Assembly (NCBI RefSeq): GCF_039542385.1
Contig: NZ_BAABIA010000005.1
Location: 62,001-126,000 of the forward strand
DNA length: 64,000 nucleotides
Source of the DNA: Prosthecobacter algae
Lineage (GTDB): Bacteria; Verrucomicrobiota; Verrucomicrobiia; Verrucomicrobiales; Verrucomicrobiaceae
Direction of reading: 5' to 3'
A program made the position numbers and the translations under genes. Shown piece after piece: positions 1 to 7,502 of the stretch. Positions within the stretch are counted from its first letter, which is position 1. Each line of letters starts with the position of its first letter. The notes under the pieces were generated by a model. It made no database searches, was not told the DNA's origin, and worked only from the letters and a program-made list of their open reading frames with translations.

Positions 1-1097
1 ATGAACCCCGCCCAGGTTACGACTGGTTTGTCACCCATAAAGGTCAGGGCAAATACTTCGACACCGAATTCAACTTCCACGGCCAGAAGCGCGAAGTCGT
101 CAAAGGCTACTACACCACCGTCGTCACCGACCTGACGCTCGACTGGCTGAAGAAACAAAACGCCGACAAACCCTGGTGCATGTTTCTGGGCCACAAAGCC
201 CCCCACAGTTTTTACACGCCCGAGCCCAAATACGAACACACCTTTGATGACGTGCGTGTGCCTTACCCCGCCACCGCATTCCAACTGGATGACAAGCCAA
301 AGTGGATCAAGGAGCGCCTCTACACCTGGCACGGTATCTACGGCCCTCTCTTTGAGTGGCGCAAAAAATTCCCGGACGACCGCCCCGAAGCCGTCAAAGA
401 CTTCGAAAGTATGGTGCATGGCTACTGGGGTACCATCCTCAGCGTGGATGACAGCCTGGGCCGCCTGCGCACGCATCTGGAAGAAACAGGCCAGCTCGAC
501 AACACCCTCATCGTCTTCATGGGCGACAACGGCCTCCTCGAAGGTGAACATGGCATGGTGGACAAACGTACCGCCCACGAAGCCAGCCTGCGCATCCCCA
601 TCATCGCGCGCTTCCCCAGCCTAACCAAAAACGCTCAAAAGATCACCCAACAAGTCCTCACCATGGACATGGCCCCCAGCGTACTTGAACTTTGCGGTGC
701 CCCCGCCCTGACCAACATCCACGGCAAGTCCTGGACCAAGCTCGTGCGTGAAGGCGATGCCACCTGGCGCAAAAGCTGGTTCTACCATTACAACTACGAA
801 AAGCAGTTCCCCTACACGCCCAACGTCAGGGCCATCCGCACCGATGAATGGAAGTACATCCACTACCCTCACGGCAATGGCAAAGCTGACCGGCATCTGG
901 CCGAATTGTACAACTTGAAAGATGATCCTGGTGAAACAAGGAACCTCATCGGCCAGCCCGACCTCGCGGGCAAAGTCTCCGAACTCCAGGCGGAGCTGGC
1001 CAAGCTCATGGCCGCCACAGGCCTGACGCCGGCCAAGGACAAAATGCCTCTCGATGAAGGCGTGAAGAGCGAATTGCCCGACGCGAAGATCCGCTGA
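1..1097 (+). CDS. Sulfatase, C-terminal part (5' end outside window)
   Basis: The frame is open from base 3 with no start in the window, so the N-terminus, including the CxPSR formylglycine motif, lies upstream. Family features visible are [14 protein letters not shown] near the start, [11 protein letters not shown] (metal-binding DNG/H region of arylsulfatases) and a C-terminal WKYIHYP...[11 protein letters not shown] segment typical of type I sulfatases. The family hydrolyses sulfate esters, often on sulfated polysaccharides, in the periplasm or outside the cell. It lies convergent to the next gene with a gap of about 18 bases. Substrate cannot be told from this part. Confidence 0.93.
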   Translation, partial: EPRPGYDWFVTHKGQGKYFDTEFNFHGQKREVVKGYYTTVVTDLTLDWLKKQNADKPWCMFLGHKAPHSFYTPEPKYEHTFDDVRVPYPATAFQLDDKPKWIKERLYTWHGIYGPLFEWRKKFPDDRPEAVKDFESMVHGYWGTILSVDDSLGRLRTHLEETGQLDNTLIVFMGDNGLLEGEHGMVDKRTAHEASLRIPIIARFPSLTKNAQKITQQVLTMDMAPSVLELCGAPALTNIHGKSWTKLVREGDATWRKSWFYHYNYEKQFPYTPNVRAIRTDEWKYIHYPHGNGKADRHLAELYNLKDDPGETRNLIGQPDLAGKVSELQAELAKLMAATGLTPAKDKMPLDEGVKSELPDAKIR

Positions 1098-1114
1098 CAC
1101 GGCCCGCCAGCCCA

Positions 1115-2710
1115 TCACTTCCAACGCATGCAGCGGAAGGGATGGTCATCAATGAGGTTGCCCTGCACACCGTCCAGTTTCTCGTCGCGGTAAAACTGCA
1201 CGCCTACGTAATAATAAACCGGAATCACCGCCGCCTCATCCCGCACCAGCGTTTGCTCCGCCTGCTGGAAGATGCCATTGCGTCGAGGGATGTCCACCTC
1301 ACGCGCAGCAGCGGCAATGAGACGGTCATACTTCTGGTTAGCCCAGCCGGTGCGGTTGTTCCCATTGCCCGTGGTGAAGAGATCCAGGAAGGTGCTCGGA
1401 TCGTTGTAATCGCCCACCCAACTGGACCGGCACAGGTGGTAGTCCAGCTCGCGCATGGACTTCAGCCACACCTTCTGCTCCTGCTTTGTCAGGTTCACCG
1501 TCACGCCCAGCGTCTCCTGCCACATGGACTGGAGTTCGATGGCGATGTTTCGCTCAATCGGCAGGGGAATGTAAAGATATTCGATCCGAGGAAACCCCTT
1601 GCCGCCAGGGAAACCTGCCTCGGCCAGTAGACGGCGTGCTTCCTCGATATTGTAGTTTAGCCCCTCGGGTGACTCATAGCCCTGGCCAATTCCTGGAGGA
1701 GCGATGCCCTGGGCCGTTGGCTCGCCCAATTGCGTGATTTTTTCCACAATGCGCTTTTTATCCACCGCCAGTGCAAAGGCCTGGCGCACGCGTGGATCCG
1801 TAAAAGGCGGCCTCGTCACATTGATGCGGATGAACCACGTGCCCAGAAATGGCCCAGTGTGGAACCAGGGCTGCTGTTTCAGCTTCTGCGTCAGCGTGGG
1901 TGGCACCATGCCCTTGTCCATCATGAGATCACACTGACCCGTGTGAAAGTAGCTCAGCGCCGTGTTCGCATCCTGCACCGGCTTCACCTCGATGGTCTCC
2001 ATCTTCACATTGGCAGCGTCCCAGTAGGCCGGATTTTTCCGCAGGCGGATGTGGTCATCCAGCAGCCACTCTTCCAGCAGATAGGCGCCGTTGGTAACGA
2101 TGTTCGCCGGCTTGATCCAGGCCGTGCCATGCTGCGCGATGGTCGCCACGGGAACTGGGGCAAGGGTGACAAAAGCGGAAAGGTCCACAAAATAGGGCGT
2201 GGGATTTTCCAGCTCCACCACCAGGGTCTTTGCATCCACCGCCTTCACGCCCACTTTGGCGAAGTCCTTCTCCGTTCCTTCCGTGTAGGCCTTTGCGCCA
2301 CGGATGATGTGCATCAGCGTGGCGTAGTCCGCACCTGTGGTGGGGTCCAGCGCGCGCTGCCAGGAGGCCACAAAATCCTGCGCCGTCACCGGCTGCCCAT
2401 TCGTCCACATCGTACCCGCCCGCAGATGAAAGGTGTAAGTCTTGCGATCTTCCGAAACGTCCCACCGCTCCGCCATGCCCGGCTCCGGTTTGCCTGCCTG
2501 CGTCACGCGGCACAGGCCCTCAAATAGCGAGGTAGAAAGCCGCATGGAAACCTGGTCCGTCGTCAGCGCCGGGTCCAGCGTTTCCGGCTCGGCACTCTGG
2601 ATAAAAACCAAGTCCGCACGCTCCCGCTCCGGGGCACAGGCACCGGGGAAAACAGCACAGGCGGCAAGCAGAAGCAGTCGGGACAGAAATCGCATCGCCC
2701 GAGAGTGCAT
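1115..2710 (-). CDS. Peptide ABC transporter substrate-binding lipoprotein (OppA/DppA family)
   Basis: 531 residues. The N-terminus is a basic, hydrophobic signal ending in FPGACAPE, a plausible lipobox with Cys lipidation. The mature protein begins with the SBP_bac_5 pattern (SAEPETLDPALTTDQVS, then LFEGLCR) and carries family landmarks such as TMWTNGQPVTAQDF and PRVRQAFALAVDK. It should be membrane-anchored and present oligopeptides to an ABC permease, but no permease or ATPase gene is adjacent. A second ATG five codons in (2695) is an equally good start. It is divergent from the 2781 gene across about 70 bases, which must hold both promoters. Confidence 0.9.
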   Translation of the reverse strand: MHSRAMRFLSRLLLLAACAVFPGACAPERERADLVFIQSAEPETLDPALTTDQVSMRLSTSLFEGLCRVTQAGKPEPGMAERWDVSEDRKTYTFHLRAGTMWTNGQPVTAQDFVASWQRALDPTTGADYATLMHIIRGAKAYTEGTEKDFAKVGVKAVDAKTLVVELENPTPYFVDLSAFVTLAPVPVATIAQHGTAWIKPANIVTNGAYLLEEWLLDDHIRLRKNPAYWDAANVKMETIEVKPVQDANTALSYFHTGQCDLMMDKGMVPPTLTQKLKQQPWFHTGPFLGTWFIRINVTRPPFTDPRVRQAFALAVDKKRIVEKITQLGEPTAQGIAPPGIGQGYESPEGLNYNIEEARRLLAEAGFPGGKGFPRIEYLYIPLPIERNIAIELQSMWQETLGVTVNLTKQEQKVWLKSMRELDYHLCRSSWVGDYNDPSTFLDLFTTGNGNNRTGWANQKYDRLIAAAAREVDIPRRNGIFQQAEQTLVRDEAAVIPVYYYVGVQFYRDEKLDGVQGNLIDDHPFRCMRWK

Positions 2711-2780
2711 CGAAGTGCCCCAGGACGCAAGGGATGCAAATCAGCGCAATATCTCCCTAGCACCCACGTTTTCAGCGGCC

Positions 2781-3509
2781 ATGAAAGTTTCCGCCTTCCT
2801 CTTCCTCACGCTTGCCTCCCTGGTCAACGCTGCTGAAAAACCCCTCCTCGCCCTGCCCGGTGCCGTCATTTATGAAAGCAAGCTGGACACCGCCCCTGCC
2901 GCCCCCTGGAAGGCGGCCAAAGGCCAGTGGGAACTGAAGGACGGCGTGCTGCGCGGCAGTGAACTAGAGGCCGACAAACACGGGGCCGTCACCCGCCTGC
3001 CTAACAAACTGAATGACTTCATCATCGAATACGAATTTAAGTTCGAAGGAGCCCGCACCACCAGCCTCTCGATCAATGCCGTGAAAGACCACATGGCCCG
3101 TATCAACATCACCCCTAAAAGTATCACCGTGCAGCGGGATGACAACGACCATGAGGGCCCCGATAAAGCCGTGGTCTTTGCCCGCGTCCCAGCCGATCTC
3201 ACCCCAGGCACCTGGCACAAAGTGCGCCTGGAGATGGTGGGCGACACCCTTCTGGGGCAGGTGGACGACTTCACGGCCTGGGGTAGCAGCGACCTCTTCA
3301 AGAGCGATAAAATGAACCCCGGCTTCACCGTCGGCGGCCAGTCCGTGGACTTCCGCCACCTCACCATCCGCTCCGCCACCTTGAACCCGGAGTGGGAAAG
3401 CGTAAAAGCCACCCTGCCCAAACCCGGTGAAAAAGTCGCCCCGGCAGCTCCGAAGGGAAAAGGCAAAGGTAAGGGCAAAGCCGCTGCAAAGAAGAAAAAG
3501 GCGGATTGA
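2781..3509 (+). CDS. Secreted DUF1080-like (LamG/concanavalin-fold) protein
   Basis: 242 residues starting MKVSAFLFLTLASLVNAA, a clear signal peptide, which is why this ATG is preferred although the frame is open further upstream. The body (GQWELKDGVLRGSE, IIEYEFKFEGA, TPGTWHKVRLEMVGD, DFRHLTIR) matches the beta-sandwich pattern of DUF1080/3-keto-disaccharide hydrolase-type domains that are abundant in Verrucomicrobiota. The tail is a run of Lys/Gly/Ala (about residues 222-242), unusual for the family and likely to bind anions or the cell surface. Catalytic activity is not demonstrated by the sequence. Confidence 0.75.
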   Translation: MKVSAFLFLTLASLVNAAEKPLLALPGAVIYESKLDTAPAAPWKAAKGQWELKDGVLRGSELEADKHGAVTRLPNKLNDFIIEYEFKFEGARTTSLSINAVKDHMARINITPKSITVQRDDNDHEGPDKAVVFARVPADLTPGTWHKVRLEMVGDTLLGQVDDFTAWGSSDLFKSDKMNPGFTVGGQSVDFRHLTIRSATLNPEWESVKATLPKPGEKVAPAAPKGKGKGKGKAAAKKKKAD

Positions 3510-3574
3510 TCCCGTCTGCCGCCCCATCAATCCACTTGCCCATTCCCTGGGCCAGATGAACACGTGGGCAGACC

Positions 3575-4681
3575 ATGTCATTTCCGCTGCCCGCCCTGTC
3601 CCAGATCCCGCCAGAGATCGTCGCGCTGACGGATTACGAGCCGCTCGCCCGCCAACAGTTGGGCGAGCAGGCTTGGGCTTACTTCGCTGGCGGTGCAGCA
3701 GATGAAATCACCCTGCGGGAAAACCGCAGCGGTTACGATCAGCTCAAACTCGTACCACGTGTACTGCGCGACATGACCGGCGGCCACACCCGCATCAACC
3801 TGCTGGGACAGACCTATGATCACCCCATCTTCCTTGCCCCCATTGCCTATCAGCGCATGGCCCATGCCGAGGGAGAGCTGGCCACCGTGCTGGGTGCATC
3901 CGCCTTGAAGGCCGGCATGGTCGTCAGCACCCGTGCCTCCGTGCCACTGGAGGACATTGCCGCCGCTGCCCAGACACACCTGTGGTTTCAGCTTTACATG
4001 CAGCCCGACCGCGCATTCACCCAGCGCCTCGTACAACGTGCCGAGGCCGCCGGTTATCAGGCCCTGGTTCTCACCGTGGATGCGCCTCTCAACGGCATTC
4101 GCAATCGCCAGCAGCGCGCGCAGTTTCGCATGCCAGCAGGGGTGGAGGCCATCAACCTCCGGGGCATGGCCCCGCCTGACATGCGCCCCCGCCAAGCAGG
4201 TGAAAACGTGGCCTTCGGCGCCCTGCTGGATGATGCCCCCACATGGAAGGATGTGGAGTGGCTGCGCTCCATCACCACCCTGCCCATCATTCTCAAAGGC
4301 ATTCTTTCACCCGCCGATGCCGAACTGGCCGTCCAGCACGGTTTTGCCGCCGTCATCGTCTCCAATCACGGTGGCCGCATCCTGGACACCATGCCCGCCA
4401 CCGTGGAGGTGCTGACGCAGATCACCGCCCAGGTCGCAGGCCGCATCCCCGTGCTGGTGGACGGAGGCATCCGCCGCGGCACGGATGTGCTCAAGGCACT
4501 CGCCCTCGGTGCCAGCGCAGTCCTCGTCGGCAGGCCCTACATCTTCGGCCTCAGCGTCGCAGGACCCATCGGCGTTGCCCACGTGCTGAACATTCTCCGG
4601 GCCGAATTCGAAGTCGCCATGGGCCTAACTGGATGTGCAACCGTAAACCAAATCACGCCCGACATCCTTTGGCAACGCTGA
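3575..4681 (+). CDS. FMN-dependent alpha-hydroxy-acid oxidase/dehydrogenase
   Basis: 368 residues, usual family length. It follows the glycolate oxidase/lactate oxidase/LldD pattern: DYEPLARQQLGEQAWAYFAGG near the N-terminus, APIAYQRMAHAEGE, WFQLYMQPDR, LTVDAPLNGIRNRQ, the active-site SNHGGRILD (catalytic His and substrate-binding Arg) and the FMN phosphate site VDGGIRRGTDVLKALALGA followed by GRPYIFGL. It oxidises 2-hydroxy acids to 2-oxo acids in the cytoplasm. Glycolate versus L-lactate, and oxidase versus dehydrogenase, cannot be settled by eye. The next gene starts 92 bases downstream on the same strand. Confidence 0.92.
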   Translation: MSFPLPALSQIPPEIVALTDYEPLARQQLGEQAWAYFAGGAADEITLRENRSGYDQLKLVPRVLRDMTGGHTRINLLGQTYDHPIFLAPIAYQRMAHAEGELATVLGASALKAGMVVSTRASVPLEDIAAAAQTHLWFQLYMQPDRAFTQRLVQRAEAAGYQALVLTVDAPLNGIRNRQQRAQFRMPAGVEAINLRGMAPPDMRPRQAGENVAFGALLDDAPTWKDVEWLRSITTLPIILKGILSPADAELAVQHGFAAVIVSNHGGRILDTMPATVEVLTQITAQVAGRIPVLVDGGIRRGTDVLKALALGASAVLVGRPYIFGLSVAGPIGVAHVLNILRAEFEVAMGLTGCATVNQITPDILWQR

Positions 4682-4773
4682 AGCCGGAGGCAACATCCTC
4701 CCTCTTCAGCACGTTCATTCTCACCGCGAGGCGAATTCATTCCCCGGCACAAACCTCCAAACCTCTCCTTTTC

Positions 4774-5685
4774 ATGAAAGCCCTCCTTGCCCTCTCTTGC
4801 CTGCTGGCCATCGCCAGTTGCAAACCCTCCTCCAGCACTCCCGCAGCCGTTGCCAAAAGCGGCAAGCCCCAGGTCTATGTGGCCAACTACCCGCTGCAGT
4901 ACTTTGCCCAGCGGCTGGGGGCCGATCTGGTGGATGTGCACTTCCCGGCACCGGCGGATGAAGACCCCGCCTTTTGGCAGCCCGATGACGACACCCTGGC
5001 CAAGTATCAGGCCGCCGACCTCATCCTCATGAATGGCGCCAGCTACTCCAAGTGGGTGGATAGCACCACCCTACCCGATGAAAAAGTCATCAATACCGGC
5101 AGCTCCTACTCGAACCAATACATCGAGGTCAAGGATGCCACCACCCATAGCCACGGCCCCGGTGGCGAACACAGCCACAGCGGCACCGCCTTCACTACCT
5201 GGCTCGATTTTCAGCAGGCCATTCTCCAGGCTCAGGAAGTCTCCAAAGCTCTGCAGGCCGTGGCCCCTGCCACCGCAAAGGATACCATCGCCCAGCGTTT
5301 CGAAGCCTTGAAAAAGGACCTCGCCGATCTGGATCAACGTTTGTTAGGCGTGGGCAAACGCATGGGTAAAACCCCGCTAGTCGCCTCCCATCCTGTTTAC
5401 CAATACCTCGCCCGCCGTTACGATCTCAACCTCCAGTCCGTCCTTTGGGAACCGGAGACCGTGCCCGATGACAAAGCCATGGCCAACCTCCAGGCCATCC
5501 TCGCCAAACACCCGGCCAAGCACATGCTCTGGGAAGGCACCCCGGCCTCAGCAAGCGTGACCAAACTCACCGCCCTTGGCATCCAAAGCCTTGTCTATGA
5601 CCCCTGCGGCAACGTCCCGGAAACAGGCGACTTTCTCAGCGTCATGAAGGCAAATATTGAGGCCCTGGATAAAGCCTTTCCATGA
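4774..5685 (+). CDS. Metal ABC transporter substrate-binding lipoprotein (ZnuA-like)
   Basis: 303 residues from MKALLALSCLLAIASC, a lipoprotein signal with Cys16 as anchor; the open frame upstream is not used. The fold pattern is cluster A-I (VYVANYPLQYFAQRLGADLVDV, LMNGASYSKWVD, SHPVYQYLARRYDL, LGIQSLVYDPCG). A His-rich loop at about residues 125-136 (HSHGPGGEHSHS) resembles the zinc-gathering loop of ZnuA. Two of the usual metal ligands look substituted: the first His region reads YPLQYF and the HxWLD motif reads TTWLD. No permease or ATPase partner is nearby, so the metal and even transport are uncertain. Confidence 0.8.
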   Translation: MKALLALSCLLAIASCKPSSSTPAAVAKSGKPQVYVANYPLQYFAQRLGADLVDVHFPAPADEDPAFWQPDDDTLAKYQAADLILMNGASYSKWVDSTTLPDEKVINTGSSYSNQYIEVKDATTHSHGPGGEHSHSGTAFTTWLDFQQAILQAQEVSKALQAVAPATAKDTIAQRFEALKKDLADLDQRLLGVGKRMGKTPLVASHPVYQYLARRYDLNLQSVLWEPETVPDDKAMANLQAILAKHPAKHMLWEGTPASASVTKLTALGIQSLVYDPCGNVPETGDFLSVMKANIEALDKAFP

Positions 5686-5716
5686 GTCTAGGATGACCTA
5701 AGGACAAAAGTTCGAA

Positions 5717-5745
5717 TTGAGTTCACTATCGATAAAAAAAATGAT
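5717..5745 (+). promoter_or_regulatory. Possible sigma-70 promoter before the small gene
   Basis: TTGAGT (5717-5722), 17-base spacer rich in A, then AATGAT (5740-5745). It lies 60-90 bases upstream of the 52-residue reading frame at 5808. The match is moderate and based on the E. coli consensus. Confidence 0.3.
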
Positions 5746-5753
5746 TATTTGAA

Positions 5754-5780
5754 TTTGACGTCTTTGAAGACTGTGTCAAA
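5754..5780. promoter_or_regulatory. Nested inverted repeat (operator or RNA hairpin)
   Basis: TTTGAC (5754-5759) pairs with GTCAAA (5775-5780), and inside it GTCTT (5760-5764) pairs with AAGAC (5767-5771), with a 3-base bulge. There is no T-run after it, so it is a poor terminator. It sits between the ZnuA-like gene and the 5808 reading frame, where it could be an operator or a 5' leader hairpin. Confidence 0.4.
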
Positions 5781-5807
5781 CTCCGCCTACCTTCAGCACG
5801 CACTTCC

Positions 5808-5966
5808 ATGAAACCCATAGCCATCAACTCCTCCAGCCTCAGAGCACTCGCCGAGTGTCGAGCAGGGAGTTTTGGCATCGGATTGGAAGCAGGCATTACA
5901 AGCCTGGGCCATGACGAGATGTATCAAAGCACCCCGAACATGGAGGTCCACGAGCAACGCGGCTAA
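5808..5966 (+). CDS. Candidate 52-residue protein of unknown function
   Basis: ATG at 5808, TAA at 5964-5966. The product begins MKPIAINSSSLRALAECRAG and continues SFGIGLEAGITSLGHDEMYQ, ending VHEQRG; one Cys (residue 17), no membrane segment and no recognised motif. A strong terminator follows 30 bases after the stop, which makes a discrete short transcript likely. No Shine-Dalgarno site is seen, but that is common in this window. The same stretch has RNA-like hairpins (CAGGC/GCCTG around 5890 and GCGGC/GCCGC around 5960), so a small non-coding RNA is the main alternative. Confidence 0.4.
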   Translation: MKPIAINSSSLRALAECRAGSFGIGLEAGITSLGHDEMYQSTPNMEVHEQRG

Positions 5967-5996
5967 GCCGCAGGTTTTACCCAGAACCGGCCTTTT

Positions 5997-6041
5997 AAAA
6001 GCCCTGCTCGCCCTTCGAAAGGCAGCAGGGCTTTTTGTTTT
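5997..6041 (+). terminator. Rho-independent terminator
   Basis: Stem AAAAGCCCTGCT (5997-6008) with AGCAGGGC plus TTTT (6024 onward), the loop itself containing GCC/GGC, followed by TTTTTGTTTT. It ends the transcript that contains the 5808 reading frame. Confidence 0.85.
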
Positions 6042-6134
6042 CACGCAGATCCCGTATCACCCCCATCCACCGGAAGATCTTTCCACCCACCCATTCCCCA
6101 AACAACCCATACCCTTGAGCCCCCGTCACCTGGA

Positions 6135-6195
6135 CGGGGTCGCTAACTCGTCAAAGCTCCGGCGTCTGTCGCCCAGACGCCGGAGTGAGACCCCG
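6135..6195. repeat. Large two-tier palindrome
   Basis: A perfect 12-base arm CTCCGGCGTCTG (6157-6168) pairs with 6174-6185 across a 5-base loop. Outside it CGGGGTC (6135-6141) pairs with GACCCCG (6189-6195). There is no T-run on either side. It may be a REP-like extragenic palindrome or part of a structured RNA. Confidence 0.55.
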
Positions 6196-6487
6196 AATGC
6201 CACTCGCAGATGAGGCCCCGAAACGGCCTGCGCAAGACCCGCTGAAAGCACCTTTTTGTGCACTCTGCGAAGATGAATTTTGGACACTATTAAGCGCGTA
6301 GTATTTCCTAAGCATTCAATCTGAATGCAGGGAGTCCGCGCCCCTTTCCCGACATCACGAAGAGGCTTCCCGGAAGGTGTGCCATAAACACCGAAACATC
6401 CGCCGTGAAATACCCTGCGGGTGCGACGCCAGCGACGAGCTTTACCCCCTCCTCCCGTGCGTGGCAGCGGTGTTCGTTCTATTCAGA
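6196..6487. other. Non-coding stretch before the tRNA array
   Basis: No convincing gene. It holds two short hairpins: GCATTCA/TGAATGC (6312-6328, 3-base loop) and GGTGT/ACACC (6376-6392, 7-base loop). A promoter for the tRNA array is expected here, but I see no sequence with a good -35/-10 match. Confidence 0.4.
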
Positions 6488-6625
6488 CGTGACGTGCCTG
6501 AAACCTAGCCTAACTAAAAGGTGAATTTCACACGTCACGCATGAATGGCCGCAGAAGTTCATCCGTCTCGAATGAGCTTCTGCGGCCATTCCAAAGAGCG
6601 GCGGTGGCAGATAACCACCCGCCGC
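6488..6625 (+). ncRNA. Three consecutive strong hairpins upstream of the tRNA array
   Basis: Hairpin 1: CGTGACGTG (6488-6496) with CACGTCACG (6531-6539). Hairpin 2: a perfect 15-bp stem, 6543-6557 with 6577-6591, 19-base loop. Hairpin 3: GCGGCGGTGG (6598-6607) with 6615-6625, one bulged C and a 7-base loop CAGATAA. None folds as a tRNA. They are spaced like the tRNAs that follow (2-7 bases apart), which suggests they belong to the same precursor RNA. Strand is inferred from the array. Confidence 0.5.
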
Positions 6626-6634
6626 GCCAAACAT

Positions 6635-6745
6635 CATGGAGCGTGGGGACTCGCCGCAGAGGATCGCCCACCACATTCCAGGGGACACAAGATCACCCCG
6701 CCGGAATGTTAGGTCCGGGCAGGCTGCCTGTCCCCACGTTCCATG
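6635..6745 (+). ncRNA. Long hairpin element with internal hairpin
   Basis: A 16-bp closing stem (6635-6650 with 6730-6745, one G-T pair) encloses about 79 bases that contain ACATTCC/GGAATGT (6673-6679 with 6703-6709), itself enclosing GGGG/CCCC (6681-6684 with 6696-6699). The length and long stem recall tRNA-Sec, but no T-arm or anticodon arm can be built. Function unknown; it immediately precedes the first tRNA. Confidence 0.5.
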
Positions 6746-6766
6746 GCCTCGATCCATTTCCCACAA

Positions 6767-6841
6767 GGGCTTGTAGTGTAGAAGTTTGCACGGCTGGCTC
6801 GCATCCAGCAAGTGACGGAGCATTACCGTCCTCGTCCACCA
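6767..6841 (+). tRNA. tRNA-Ala(CGC), rewired elbow
   Basis: Acceptor GGGCTTG/CTCGTCC has mismatches at pairs 5 and 6 but keeps G3-U70 and A73, the alanine identity elements. D-stem GTG/CAC, D-loop AGAAGTTT with AG in place of GG. Anticodon stem GCTGG/CCAGC perfect, loop CTCGCAT. T-stem GACGG/CCGTC perfect, T-loop AGCATTA instead of TTCRANN. CCA is encoded (6839-6841). Confidence 0.8.
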
Positions 6842-6851
6842 TTTTAGTAAT

Positions 6852-6921
6852 AGCAGGGAGAGCCAGTGCTCGGCCCGGTCTCATAAGCCGCGCCCGGCTG
6901 GTGCAACTCCAGCCCCTGCGT
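6852..6921 (+). tRNA. tRNA-Met(CAT)-like, very small D-arm
   Basis: D-arm is GAGC-CAGT-GCTC with a 4-base loop. Anticodon loop CTCATAA on a 4-bp stem. T-stem GCTGG/CCAGC perfect, T-loop TGCAACT. Acceptor AGCAGGG/CCCTGCG has an A1/G72 mismatch and six pairs. It lacks the three G-C pairs expected in an initiator anticodon stem. No CCA is encoded. Confidence 0.6.
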
Positions 6922-6930
6922 CCCTTTCAT

Positions 6931-7013
6931 GCGGCGGTAGTTCGTTAAAGACACGAGCCTGGCTGTAACCCAGGAGTCCCCCGACCGACACGGAGCGTTA
7001 CCGTGACGCCGCA
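6931..7013 (+). tRNA. tRNA-Tyr(GTA), long variable arm
   Basis: Acceptor GCGGCGG/ACGCCGC with a G-A mismatch at pair 7, A73. D-stem GTTC/GAGC, loop with AAAG where GG is expected. Anticodon loop CTGTAAC. A 14-base variable arm (6975-6988) with a GTC/GAC stem fits bacterial tRNA-Tyr. T-stem CACGG/CCGTG, T-loop AGCGTTA. No CCA. Confidence 0.78.
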
Positions 7014-7029
7014 CCCCTTTTTTCATCAA

Positions 7030-7104
7030 GCCCGCAAGGTGTAACAGACTTGCACGCGCTGCTTCTAACGGCCGAGGTTCCAGGTGCAAATCCTGGTGTG
7101 GGCA
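7030..7104 (+). tRNA. tRNA-Arg(TCT), rewired elbow
   Basis: Acceptor GCCCGCA/TGTGGGC (one G-T), A73. D-stem GTG/CAC, D-loop AACAGACTT. Anticodon loop CTTCTAA on a stem with a C/C mismatch at the base. T-stem CCAGG/CCTGG, T-loop TGCAAAT. No CCA. Confidence 0.8.
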
Positions 7105-7119
7105 CTTTCATTTTCTAAC

Positions 7120-7207
7120 GGAGCACGTCCGGAACAGACGAGGAAACGGTCTTGAAAACCGCTGCGCCTAACCAGCGTCCAGAGTGCGATTCTCTGGTGC
7201 TCCGCCA
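7120..7207 (+). tRNA. tRNA-Ser(TGA), class II
   Basis: Acceptor GGAGCAC/GTGCTCC perfect, G73 as expected for serine, encoded CCA (7205-7207). D-loop contains AACAGAC. Anticodon loop CTTGAAA on CGGT/ACCG. A long variable arm with a CTG/CAG stem follows. T-stem CAGAG/CTCTG, T-loop TGCGATT. Confidence 0.85.
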
Positions 7208-7248
7208 ATCTCTCAACCTCATGCAGCCAAAAGTGGCCGCATCACTTT

Positions 7249-7320
7249 CCCCTCCGTAGCTCAACAGCAGAGCACCCGGTTGATAACCGGAAGACCGTGG
7301 AGCGTCACCACGCAGAGGGA
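7249..7320 (+). tRNA. tRNA-Ile(GAT), rewired elbow
   Basis: Acceptor CCCTCCG/CAGAGGG with one C-A mismatch (pair 6), A73. D-stem GCTC/GAGC, 7-base D-loop AACAGCA. Anticodon loop TTGATAA on CCGG/CCGG plus a C-A pair. T-stem CGTGG/CCACG, T-loop AGCGTCA. No CCA. A 41-base spacer precedes it, holding a small GCCA/TGGC hairpin. Confidence 0.8.
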
Positions 7321-7333
7321 CTTCCTTTTAGAA

Positions 7334-7405
7334 CGCTGGATGGCTCAGACAGATGAGCGGCGGATTGAAGCTCCGCACAGGTTGGCGCGCTACCAACTCC
7401 AGCGA
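7334..7405 (+). tRNA. tRNA-Phe(GAA), rewired elbow
   Basis: Acceptor CGCTGGA/TCCAGCG perfect, A73, followed by CCT. D-stem GCTC/GAGC, D-loop AGACAGAT. Anticodon stem GCGGA/TCCGC perfect, loop TTGAAGC. T-stem GTTGG/CCAAC, T-loop CGCGCTA. Confidence 0.85.
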
Positions 7406-7415
7406 CCTTTTCCCC

Positions 7416-7487
7416 GCGGCCTTGATGTAACAGCAAGCATGTCTGTCTTCCAAACAGGGCGCGCCGGGGCAGCACCGGCAGGCCGCA
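7416..7487 (+). tRNA. tRNA-Gly(TCC), rewired elbow
   Basis: Acceptor GCGGCCT/AGGCCGC perfect, A73. D-stem ATG/CAT, D-loop AACAGCAA. Anticodon stem TCTGT/ACAGG, loop CTTCCAA. T-stem GCCGG/CCGGC, T-loop GGCAGCA. No CCA. Elbow changes of this kind (no GG, no TTC) are known in staphylococcal tRNA-Gly used for cell-wall synthesis, but here they occur in most isoacceptors of the array. Confidence 0.85.
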
Positions 7488-7502
7488 CTTTTTTTATTTC
7501 AC

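Noticed and set aside
2442-2780. N-terminal extension of the DUF1080-like protein
   Set aside because: The extension overlaps the divergent OppA-like gene in antisense; the signal peptide at 2781 marks the real start.
6635-6745. Possible selenocysteine tRNA
   Set aside because: The long stem fits, but no T-arm, no TCA anticodon loop and no D-arm can be drawn.
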